Positions 6,676-12,015 of a stretch of 12,016 bases of DNA are shown one piece after another. Source of the DNA: Oribacterium sp. (GTDB lineage: Bacteria; Bacillota_A; Clostridia; Lachnospirales; Lachnospiraceae). The stretch's first letter is position 1, and the number at the start of each line of letters is the position of its first letter. The DNA lies in NCBI GenBank assembly GCA_017940955.1, contig JAGAXP010000028.1:1-12016 (forward strand), written 5' to 3'. The notes beneath the pieces are model-generated. The model was not told the origin of the DNA and did not search any database. It worked only from the letters and a program-made list of their open reading frames with translations. The translations under genes were made by a program, and so were the position numbers.

Positions 6676-6711
6676 AAAAAGGCTGGCGCGCATTGCCGCA
6701 GCGTCAGCCTT
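6676..6711 (-). terminator. Intrinsic terminator between the wHTH and OhrR genes
   Basis: On the minus strand AAGGCTG-A-CGC ... GCG-C-CAGCCTT forms a 7-bp stem, one mismatch and three more pairs, ending in five T. It lies 13 nt after the stop of the mini winged-helix gene and about 30 nt before the OhrR start, so it divides the cluster into two transcription units or attenuates read-through. Confidence 0.75.
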
Positions 6712-6723
6712 GTCATTACTGTT

Positions 6724-6906
6724 TTACTTTTCTGCCGGCTCCCATTTGCACCTGACCGGTGAAACGATGGAACCTTCCTTCTTCATAGCAGCGAAAGCCT
6801 TGTCTACAACTTTCCTGTCCAATCCGGTCAGCTCTGCGACTTTGCCTGCGTTTAGCGGCTCTCCGGCTTTCTTCATTGCCTCAAGGATGATCTCTTTCTC
6901 GTTCAT
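6724..6906 (-). CDS. Mini winged-helix DNA-binding protein
   Basis: The protein is 60 residues: an initial helix (NEKEIILEAMKKAG), EPLNAGKVAELTGLDRKVVD as helix-turn-helix, KAFAAMKKEGSIVSP as recognition helix and wing, then a short tail (CKWEPAEK). The size is far below MarR regulators, but the pattern is a complete winged helix. AAGGAGGGC lies upstream of the ATG. It is 11 nt after the flavoprotein gene and before a terminator, so it closes the first transcription unit. It could be a small regulator or nucleic-acid adaptor; its target is unknown. Confidence 0.8.
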   Translation of the reverse strand: MNEKEIILEAMKKAGEPLNAGKVAELTGLDRKVVDKAFAAMKKEGSIVSPVRCKWEPAEK

Positions 6907-6917
6907 GGCTGCCCTCC

Positions 6918-7319
6918 TTATATCGTGATGGTTTCCGGTTCCTCGGTAAAGGAACTGAATGTTGCCGTGGCACTCTTAAAGTAGAGCATCTGCATGTTAT
7001 CATCATCCGCGCTGTACATAGCTTTCAGAGAAGGCATCTTTTCAAGCATGGCGACTTTTACATCATGATTATCGTCATTCACAAGTTCGCCTGTGATGCG
7101 TACCCATTTTCCGCCTTTGAACGCGCAGATCTCAACCTTCGGATTTGCCGCGATCTGTTTTGAAACAGGCTTTATCTTGCCGGTCTGTATATACAGTTTC
7201 CCATCATACAGAAGTACCGTACCGAATGCCCGGACTCTCGGCTGGTCTCCTTCTACTGTTGCCAGATAATAGGTGTTTGCCTCATCCAAAAACTGATAAA
7301 CTCTCTCAATTCCACTCAT
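6918..7319 (-). CDS. Pyridoxamine 5'-phosphate oxidase family flavoprotein
   Basis: The protein is 133 residues. The split-barrel flavin-binding signature is present: YYLATVEGDQPRVRAFGTVL at about 17-36, YDGKLYIQTGKIKPVSKQIA, then NPKVEICAFKGGKWVRITGE. This is the general PNPOx-like fold binding FMN or F420-type cofactors. Short clostridial members act as flavin reductases or are of unknown function, so pyridoxal synthesis should not be assumed. AGGAGG lies 7 nt before the ATG. The gene is 18 nt after the ferritin-like gene and 11 nt before the mini winged-helix gene. Confidence 0.9.
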   Translation of the reverse strand: MSGIERVYQFLDEANTYYLATVEGDQPRVRAFGTVLLYDGKLYIQTGKIKPVSKQIAANPKVEICAFKGGKWVRITGELVNDDNHDVKVAMLEKMPSLKAMYSADDDNMQMLYFKSATATFSSFTEEPETITI

Positions 7320-7337
7320 GGCAGTACCTCCTGCTTA

Positions 7338-7799
7338 TTAACCCAGCTGCTCGATCAGATAGTTTTCGTAACCGATCTTTTCGATAATACCTATATGCTG
7401 TGCTACCCACGCTCTGTGCTCTGCCTCGCACTCTACAAAGCTTTCCACCAGCTTTCTGGTAATGGAATCATCCGTCAGAGAGGCTGCGATCTTTTCGAGT
7501 TCTTCCACGCCCTTCTGTTCCTTGAAGCCATCGTCCCAATCCTTCAGGAGATCTTTGATCTCACAGAAAATCGGCTGTTCGATGCATCCGAACACCGGCT
7601 GTCCGCCGAGTTCGATCACCCTTTTCGTGCAGTTTCTGGCTTCTTCCAGTTCCTCGTCCCCTTCTTCCTTGCAGCGGTCAGCAAACTTTCCGAACCCCTG
7701 CGCGCGGAAAGCAGCTTCATGAATGTAATCTGCCTGTGAGCTGGAATACCATGCGATTGCATAATCGTTAAGCATCTTGATCTTTTCATCGAGCGTCAT
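7338..7799 (-). CDS. Bacterioferritin-like (ferritin superfamily) protein with altered ferroxidase ligands
   Basis: The protein is 153 residues from the ATG at 7799 (TTTGGAGG upstream). It aligns by eye without gaps to bacterioferritin over the first helix pair (GFGKFADRCKEEGDEELEEA...LGGQP) and at the C-terminus (ECEAEHRAWVAQHIGIIEKI, then ENYLIEQL). In that alignment E51, E127 and H130 of the di-iron centre are kept, but E18 aligns with Trp17, H54 with Glu53, E94 with Asp, and the haem ligand M52 with Leu. It could be an iron-storage or oxygen-protection protein with a modified centre, or a divergent ferritin-like protein. It is first in the unit after tetR, about 157 nt from its stop, and 18 nt before the PNPOx-like gene. 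Confidence 0.78.
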   Translation of the reverse strand: MTLDEKIKMLNDYAIAWYSSSQADYIHEAAFRAQGFGKFADRCKEEGDEELEEARNCTKRVIELGGQPVFGCIEQPIFCEIKDLLKDWDDGFKEQKGVEELEKIAASLTDDSITRKLVESFVECEAEHRAWVAQHIGIIEKIGYENYLIEQLG

Positions 7800-7889
7800 A
7801 ATAATATACCTCCAAATCATAATTAGCGGCTATTGCCTTTCGCTTGTTGCGCACAACTACATGTTAACCGAAGGTCTGTTTTAAGTCAC

Positions 7890-7895
7890 ATTATA
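7890..7895 (-). promoter_or_regulatory. Possible -10 box for the ferritin-like gene
   Basis: A perfect TATAAT on the minus strand lies about 90 nt before the ferritin-like ATG, in the only sizeable gap between tetR and the ferritin gene. No clear -35 is present at 16-18 nt. An imperfectly spaced inverted repeat TTTATAA...TTATAAA (7918-7942) lies just upstream and could bind a regulator. Confidence 0.3.
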
Positions 7896-7956
7896 ATCCT
7901 TTCCGTTTATAACGCCGTTTTATAAATCGATGAAATTATAAAGTTATTGATGCCGC

Positions 7957-8508
7957 TCACTCACAAAGAAAGGGTCTCAGCACCTCCGGAATGCTTCTTT
8001 CCATCAGATCTGCCACCTGCTTGTAGGACAAGTCGGATCTTTCCGTAAGCCAGTCATAGAGGAACTGATTTGTCCCATAACAAAACATCTTCACAACGGC
8101 AGACAGATCCTTCGGACATTCGCTGACGCCAAGTTTTTCTCTGATCTCATTTTCTATAAACCGGATGTTCATGTCAGACATCTGGAATAGAAATGAATCT
8201 CTTCCACTTGTGTGCTTCAGTGCATTCACCATGAATTTTCGGTTCTCATCATAAAACCGCATACCATCCAGAAGAGTATCTTTCCACAGGTATCCTTTTT
8301 CACCAATTTTCCCTATAAATTCGCCAGCCTGTCTGGCATAGATCCATGCGATCATATCGTACTTATCTTTGAAGTAACGATAGAAGGTAGGCTGTGTCAC
8401 CTCACAGTTCTCCGCTATATTTGCGATGGTTATCTTGTTTATCGGTACTTTTTCTGCCAATTCCAAAAAGGAATCTGCCAGTAGTTCCTTAGTCGATTTT
8501 TTCTTCAT
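7957..8508 (-). CDS. TetR family transcriptional regulator
   Basis: The protein is 183 residues. The N-terminal DNA-binding domain reads STKELLADSFLELAEKVPIN, then KITIANIAENCEVTQPTFYR (helix-turn-helix), YFKDKYDMIAWIY. The C-terminal ligand/dimer domain (FMVNALKHTSG..., then FCYGTNQFLYDWL) resembles the DhaS/Dha-type TetR_C group. It is the first gene of the redox cluster and points towards it. Its 5' leader carries copy 2 of the 31-bp element, which may be its own operator. The inducer is unknown. The ribosome binding site is weak (AGGT about 12 nt from ATG), suggesting low expression. Confidence 0.9.
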   Translation of the reverse strand: MKKKSTKELLADSFLELAEKVPINKITIANIAENCEVTQPTFYRYFKDKYDMIAWIYARQAGEFIGKIGEKGYLWKDTLLDGMRFYDENRKFMVNALKHTSGRDSFLFQMSDMNIRFIENEIREKLGVSECPKDLSAVVKMFCYGTNQFLYDWLTERSDLSYKQVADLMERSIPEVLRPFLCE

Positions 8509-8531
8509 TTTATTATCTACCTGCTTGTTGT

Positions 8532-8562
8532 TTGGTTGTCTTTTTCGTATAACTTATAGTAC
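8532..8562 (-). repeat. 31-bp shared upstream element, copy 2 (before tetR)
   Basis: It matches 2114-2144 at 30 of 31 bases, including a 24-base identical core with the palindrome TATAAGTTATA. It ends 23 nt before the tetR start and lies about 40 nt inside the IS left-end relic at 8602. It is a candidate TetR autoregulatory operator or promoter core. Confidence 0.65.
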
Positions 8563-8601
8563 AGCAAGTCCGTGACTTTTTCAAGTGCAAAAAGAAGCCG
8601 G

Positions 8602-8675
8602 TTTTACGTTTCCAAAAGCGACGCCATTCATCCCACGGCCAAAAGGTCATGGGTTTTCTGGCTGATTATTTATAA
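8602..8675 (-). mobile_element. IS200/IS605-family left end, copy 2 (inverted)
   Basis: It is the reverse complement of the 1200-1273 end with 7 mismatches in 74 bases, including the hairpin CCCATGACC-TTTT-GGCCGTGGG. No tnpA or tnpB follows; the tetR leader begins about 40 nt further on. It is therefore an orphan end, perhaps left by deletion of an element or part of a short non-autonomous derivative. Confidence 0.7.
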
Positions 8676-8697
8676 CGATTTACAGAGACAATGCCAC

Positions 8698-8728
8698 AAA
8701 AAAAGGAACCACGAATATCGTAGTCCCC
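8698..8728 (-). terminator. Intrinsic terminator of the small helical protein gene
   Basis: On the minus strand GGGACTACGA-TAT-TCGTGGTTCC is a 10-bp stem (with G-T pairs) and 3-nt loop followed by seven T, located 11 nt after the stop at 8739. It insulates the redox cluster from the right-hand genes. Confidence 0.85.
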
Positions 8729-8738
8729 TTTAATCACG

Positions 8739-9041
8739 TCATGCAATTCCGTTGAGAATATCTAGAAGCCTTTGTTGTTCTTTGATTTTCTCTTTCTCAT
8801 TTGCCATCACAATGGTCATTGCATCAAGTGCGTAGTCTTCTACGTATGATTTGACCTCACCATTATTGGCTGTATATGTATAGTTTTTATATTTATCGAT
8901 GATCTCGTCAACTATACTAAGCAGCCTGGCATAGTCCTCTTTGTTCAGCTCTGTCTCTTTTTGGAATGGTTTCCATATCTTTAAAAAGACGTCATTAAGC
9001 ATTGCGACGAACTGCTCGTTTGGCATCGGCATGTTTCCCAT
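8739..9041 (-). CDS. Hypothetical small helical protein
   Basis: The protein is 100 residues from the ATG at 9041, chosen because AAAGGAGGAAAGAAAT directly precedes it. It is predicted mostly helical and charged: EQFVAMLNDVFLKIWKPFQK, then EDYARLLSIVDEIIDKYKNY, then a final acidic/basic helix ending LLDILNGIA. There are no cysteines, no signal peptide and no membrane segment. The family was not recognised. Similar short proteins are common cargo of clostridial integrative elements, which fits the AT-rich setting. It has its own promoter candidate (9184-9212) and terminator, so it is monocistronic. Confidence 0.7.
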   Translation of the reverse strand: MGNMPMPNEQFVAMLNDVFLKIWKPFQKETELNKEDYARLLSIVDEIIDKYKNYTYTANNGEVKSYVEDYALDAMTIVMANEKEKIKEQQRLLDILNGIA

Positions 9042-9369
9042 ATTTCTTTCCTCCTTTCGCAAAACGCGAACGCTCCGAATACCTTTTTTCGATTTACACA
9101 TAAATTATGGGGAACGATATTTGATATAGAGGGCGGATTCATCATATTTTTAGTGGCAACTATTTAAGTCACCCTTCGCACACATTATAATATGCCTTTT
9201 TGCTTTTGGAAATTAATTCCACTAAATCCGCTGTCGCAAAAATCTGATATGTTTGATTATCTGAAACGTATAAAACATCGTGTATTTATAGTATATTATT
9301 GTTATGAATCAGCTGAACTGCCCCTCGTTGTATGTGCCCGGGGATTTTCTTTAAGAGAGGCATTTGGCG
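9042..9369. other. Divergent intergenic region
   Basis: This 328-nt AT-rich gap separates a leftward small gene and a rightward secreted-protein gene. It holds the minus-strand promoter candidate at 9184-9212 and a small hairpin TTCGC-GTTT-GCGAA near the leftward ribosome binding site (about 9055-9070). For the rightward gene, AT-rich -10-like sequences occur (TATAAA near 9269, TATATT near 9292), but no pair with a good -35 was found. No gene is supported in it. Confidence 0.4.
9184..9212 (-). promoter_or_regulatory. Candidate sigma-A promoter for the small helical protein
   Basis: The minus strand reads TTTCCA (9212-9207), 17 nt, then TATAAT (9189-9184). The -10 is perfect and the -35 matches 4 of 6. 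It would give a leader of roughly 135 nt before the ATG at 9041. Confidence 0.45.
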
Positions 9370-9999
9370 ATGAAAAACAAGACTGTAAAGACTATCCTGT
9401 CACTGACAGTGGCCACATTTCTAATGGCAACTCCATCTTATGCCGATGTGCTTTTTCAGGACTTCGATGTTCCTGTGACATCACACCAGAAGGATGCTGT
9501 AAGAGCTGAATACAATAAGTTACCAGGCAATGTTACCGCACGTTTTGAAAGTCTTGGCAACTACATTACTTTCTTTGATGGGTATGAGCCAGAGTATTCT
9601 CAGCTCCTCGGTATATACGCAGGTGCCGAGGGACAGGGGTGTCTGATCCTAACTAATACAAATGATGATGGTGCCGGTACGCTTATCCATGAGATGGCAC
9701 TTTTCCTTGATGATTATGTCTTTGAGGATATCGGATCGGAGAAGGCAGAACTGAATTATAATGGGCACTTTTTTAAATATGCAAGGGGCGGCATCCGTTC
9801 CCGTTCGGAGTTAGAGGATTTTAAGGCTATCTATCATGAAGAACGAGCAGGTAATTATCTTGTATCCAACTATGAAGCGCAGGATCAGTGCGAGTATTTT
9901 GCAGGGTCCTTTGCGGCTTATGTAAACCATCCGGCTGAATTAGCCATTGTAGCGCCTAAAACATTCGGGTTTATTAACAATATGGTTATCAATTTGTGA
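9370..9999 (+). CDS. Secreted anthrax-lethal-factor-like (ATLF/PPEP-like) protein with degenerate zinc site
   Basis: The protein is 209 residues from the ATG at 9370 (AAGAGAGG upstream). Residues 1-25 are a signal peptide (MKNKTVKTILSLTVATFLMA, ending SYA before DV). The rest resembles the catalytic ATLF domain of anthrax lethal factor and the clostridial Pro-Pro endopeptidases: GTLIHEMA-LFLDDY at 104-116 is the HExxH helix, and CEYFAGSFAAYVNHP at 174-188 matches the EFFAESFA helix that gives the third zinc ligand (E175 here). The motif reads H107-E108-M-A-L111, so the second histidine is Leu (CTT), and G179 replaces the second Glu of the helix. Without that histidine, zinc binding and protease activity are doubtful. 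It may be a pseudoenzyme, a decaying gene or an immunity-like binder. No sortase signal. Transcribed alone, ending at a strong terminator. Confidence 0.78.
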   Translation: MKNKTVKTILSLTVATFLMATPSYADVLFQDFDVPVTSHQKDAVRAEYNKLPGNVTARFESLGNYITFFDGYEPEYSQLLGIYAGAEGQGCLILTNTNDDGAGTLIHEMALFLDDYVFEDIGSEKAELNYNGHFFKYARGGIRSRSELEDFKAIYHEERAGNYLVSNYEAQDQCEYFAGSFAAYVNHPAELAIVAPKTFGFINNMVINL

Positions 10000-10014
10000 T
10001 ACATAATTTCCAAC

Positions 10015-10061
10015 AAAAGAGTCTCACGGTATCAAATCATGATGATCCGGAGACTCTTTTT
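10015..10061. terminator. Bidirectional intrinsic terminator
   Basis: AAAAGAGTCTC (10015-10025) pairs with GAGACTCTTTT (10050-10060), an 11-bp perfect stem with an inner CGG/CCG extension. T-rich tracts flank it on both strands. It serves the rightward ATLF-like gene and the leftward gene ending at 10107. Confidence 0.88.
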
Positions 10062-10106
10062 ATATTTGTTTTTGATTATTATTCAGTACATCTTTCGTGT
10101 TTTTCT

Positions 10107-10634
10107 TTACTGAAATTCCAATGTTATGTCAGGTGTATCTTCCTCTATATATGATTTATAGTAGTCTACGGCGCTTCGCTCTTCATCAAGAGCAAATGAA
10201 CCGAACTTGCGATACACACCGTTTGAGAATGATGCAAGATATTCTGCCTTGTACAGTTCGCAGAATGGATTAAAGGCTCTCACGTACATCGGCATTCTGC
10301 CCTTAATCGTTGTTCGGAGAAGGATTATGTTTTTTGAGTGAAAGTCTTTTTCCGTAGGTGGCATAAGGATATTCACGGTACTGATGCCGTAGTCCTCATG
10401 GTCATTGAATGTCATACGAAACTGTTCTTCGAAGTACGGAAACTCCATTCCTGTTTTCTCATAAAGGTTTCGCATCAGAATGAAAACACCGCCTGCCTCC
10501 CTTAGGTCTATTAATGTCTTTATTGTCTTATCCGGATTATCCAGATACATCTTGCAAAAAAATTCCTGTTCAAAAAAGAATCTTGGGTCTGTCTTCAAAA
10601 GGTCTTTTAATTCCTGTTGTTCTTTTGAACTCAT
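10107..10634 (-). CDS. Hypothetical protein, third gene of the right-hand operon
   Basis: The protein is 175 residues, soluble, with no signal peptide or membrane segment. It begins MSSKEQQELKDLLKTDPRFF. Aromatic-rich and acidic stretches follow (FFEQEFFCKMYLDNPDKTIK, later FPYFEEQFRMTFNDHEDYG), and it ends SYIEEDTPDITLEFQ. Only two cysteines (C27 and C125 approximately), no metal motif and no recognised family. GGGAGG lies 7 nt before the ATG. It is 77 nt after the small membrane protein gene, and the gap contains a TATAAT (10669-10674), so it may have an additional promoter. Terminated by the 10015-10061 hairpin. Confidence 0.75.
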   Translation of the reverse strand: MSSKEQQELKDLLKTDPRFFFEQEFFCKMYLDNPDKTIKTLIDLREAGGVFILMRNLYEKTGMEFPYFEEQFRMTFNDHEDYGISTVNILMPPTEKDFHSKNIILLRTTIKGRMPMYVRAFNPFCELYKAEYLASFSNGVYRKFGSFALDEERSAVDYYKSYIEEDTPDITLEFQ

Positions 10635-10668
10635 CTACATACCTCCCAAAAGATTGATTCTCGAAAAG

Positions 10669-10674
10669 ATTATA
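10669..10674 (-). promoter_or_regulatory. Possible -10 box before the 175-residue hypothetical protein
   Basis: The minus strand reads GGTATAATC, a consensus -10, 35 nt before the ATG at 10634. No good -35 was found at 16-18 nt, so an activator-dependent promoter or chance occurrence in AT-rich DNA are both possible. Confidence 0.3.
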
Positions 10675-10711
10675 CCTAATTCCGACTTCTTTTTCGCGGT
10701 CATTCTTGTTT

Positions 10712-11032
10712 TTAATCTCGTTCACTGCTTCTTCTTTTTTCTTTCTTTACTTTTCGGCTTGCTTTTCTGTTAACTGTTACTTTTTGTCCAAAGAAATACA
10801 GACTTACTACATAAAGCGCTACCGGCATGAACGCATACACGTTATGGAAGAATCCGAAGAAGATCGGCACTGCCAATACCAAGCCAAAGATACCGTGATA
10901 GGCTTTCACTATCCCACTTACGATATCGCCACAGCCTGTCTCTTCCTTTTCTCTTGTTACTTCTGTCATTCCGGCAATAAGTGTTTTGATTGAAAACACC
11001 GTCATAACCGAGCTTAAAAATAAATTCTGCAT
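10712..11032 (-). CDS. Small membrane protein
   Basis: The protein is 106 residues. There is a weakly hydrophobic N-terminal segment (LFLSSVMTVFSIKTLIAG), a polar stretch (TREKEETGCGD), then two closely spaced membrane helices at about 44-63 and 67-82 (AYHGIFGLVLAVPIFFGFF and AFMPVALYVVSLYFFG). The very basic tail (KASRKVKKEKRRSSER) is probably cytoplasmic. Family not recognised. AGGAG lies 6 nt before the ATG, 12 nt after the stop of the upstream gene, so the two are co-transcribed. Two-helix proteins like this occur in conjugation modules, but nothing here identifies it as such. Confidence 0.7.
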   Translation of the reverse strand: MQNLFLSSVMTVFSIKTLIAGMTEVTREKEETGCGDIVSGIVKAYHGIFGLVLAVPIFFGFFHNVYAFMPVALYVVSLYFFGQKVTVNRKASRKVKKEKRRSSERD

Positions 11033-11044
11033 ATTTTCTCCTGT

Positions 11045-11563
11045 TTACTTTACCTGAAGCTGAAGATTGTTCTTGGTGTTATTAACGAACTCTACGAGTC
11101 GATTTAATGGTTTTTCTTCGGCACTCTTTGTTTCCACTGGCTTAAATACATCTTTGTCCAGAATTTCAAAATCCTCAATTAATTCTTTTCGTGGGAATGT
11201 CTGGCTGAAGTGTGAGTGTTCTGTGAGCTTTTTGGAATCAGATGCCGCAATGGACTTAGGTGATTCTATGCAATCGATCATTTCTTCTAAATCCTGCACC
11301 AATGTCCTGTTATTTTCGTTCTCATTAGTTCTAAGTTGGTCATTCTTTCTTTTGTTGGATGCAGAGTTAATCTTCTCTATCAATCCCTCCGGATCCTCCT
11401 TAATGTATTCTTCGTTAGAATAGAATATACCGTTGGCCTGAGGAGATGCAGGAGAAAGATAATGGATTCCCATGCAGTCGAACAGATAGAGCTTCCCATC
11501 CAGTTCGTAGAACACCCTTCCGTCGTGCTCGTATTTTGTATTGATAATAGTCTGAGTGGTCAT
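11045..11563 (-). CDS. Hypothetical protein, first gene of the right-hand operon
   Basis: The protein is 172 residues. It starts with a beta-rich segment (TIINTKYEHDGRVFYELDGK, LYLFDCMGIHYLSP), followed by a long polar, Asn/Glu/Lys-rich region with low complexity (KRKNDQLRTNENENNRTL) and an acidic C-terminal part (LIEDFEILDKDVFKPVETKS), ending in NNTKNNLQLQVK. It looks like a small folded N-terminal domain with a disordered tail. No family recognised. GGAGG lies 6 nt before the ATG. Directly upstream lies the inverted-repeat-rich region 11624-11902. Confidence 0.72.
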   Translation of the reverse strand: MTTQTIINTKYEHDGRVFYELDGKLYLFDCMGIHYLSPASPQANGIFYSNEEYIKEDPEGLIEKINSASNKRKNDQLRTNENENNRTLVQDLEEMIDCIESPKSIAASDSKKLTEHSHFSQTFPRKELIEDFEILDKDVFKPVETKSAEEKPLNRLVEFVNNTKNNLQLQVK

Positions 11564-11623
11564 TTCGTACCTCCATAGTTGTTTCTAAAAATATTATGAG
11601 AGGGGATATCTCGGATAACCATG

Positions 11624-11664
11624 ATTTTGGGGTGCTAATAATGAATTTTTTTTAGCCCCAAAAT
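11624..11664. repeat. Inverted repeat 1 of the non-coding region
   Basis: ATTTTGGGG(TG)CTA at 11624-11637 pairs with TAGCCCCAAAAT at 11653-11664, 12 bp with a 2-nt bulge and an AT-rich loop containing T8. On either strand it could form a stable hairpin in RNA or single-stranded DNA. Confidence 0.6.
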
Positions 11665-11671
11665 TTTCTTG

Positions 11672-11686
11672 TGGCGGTAACCGCCA
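11672..11686. repeat. Inverted repeat 2: GC-rich palindrome
   Basis: TGGCGGT-A-ACCGCCA is a perfect 7-bp inverted repeat with a single central base, in otherwise AT-rich DNA. It fits a dimeric protein binding site better than a hairpin, because the loop is too short. Confidence 0.6.
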
Positions 11687-11835
11687 TACGCATATTTGCA
11701 CTTTAAAATGCAATTGCAGTTTGATTTTTATTGGATGTTTATTAAAGCCGGATTCATACTCAAAACGGATTCTTTTACAACCACCCATTTTTACCGCATA
11801 AGGCTTATATATCATCGGTTCTTAGGAATTTTTGG

Positions 11836-11877
11836 GTGACTAGAAATATGAATGTTGTTTTAGCGATATCTAGTCAC
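11836..11877. repeat. Inverted repeat 3
   Basis: GTGACTAGA (11836-11844) and TCTAGTCAC (11869-11877) are perfect 9-bp inverted arms. They extend a further ATAT/ATAT with a one-base bulge, around a loop of about 16 nt. Confidence 0.65.
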
Positions 11878-11885
11878 TTAAACTT

Positions 11886-11902
11886 CCCACATAAATAGTG
11901 GG
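11886..11902. repeat. Inverted repeat 4: short hairpin
   Basis: CCCAC-ATAAATA-GTGGG is a 5-bp GC-rich stem with a 7-nt loop, 8 nt beyond inverted repeat 3 and about 45 nt past the stop of the edge gene on the minus strand. No T-run follows, so it is not a standard terminator. Confidence 0.5.
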
Positions 11903-11946
11903 TATCGTACCTTGAAAACTCTATATTCTAGACTATAAAAATACAA

Positions 11947-12015
11947 TTACGCCACTTTGTAATCACTTGTTAGAGCATCCTGCATATATTCAGGCAATCT
12001 GAAAAAGAAATCCTT
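11947..12015 (-). CDS. C-terminal end of an unidentified protein, partial
   Basis: Read on the minus strand from the window edge, 22 codons give KDFFFRLPEYMQDALTSDYK followed by VA and a TAA stop. The codon choice and clean termination suggest a real gene end rather than noise, and it points the same way as the three-gene operon. Too little is present to assign a family. Confidence 0.5.
   Translation of the reverse strand, partial: KDFFFRLPEYMQDALTSDYKVA

Noticed and set aside
7881..9190. Similar words TTTAAGTCAC and CACATTATAAT at about 7880-7896 and 9164-9190
   Set aside because: The second site has an 11-nt extra segment between the words. Both contain a -10-like TATAAT on the minus strand, and matches this short are expected in AT-rich promoter regions.
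11594..11815. Minus-strand open frame of 73 codons in the inverted-repeat region
   Set aside because: No ribosome binding site, spans two strong inverted repeats, and its composition looks non-coding.
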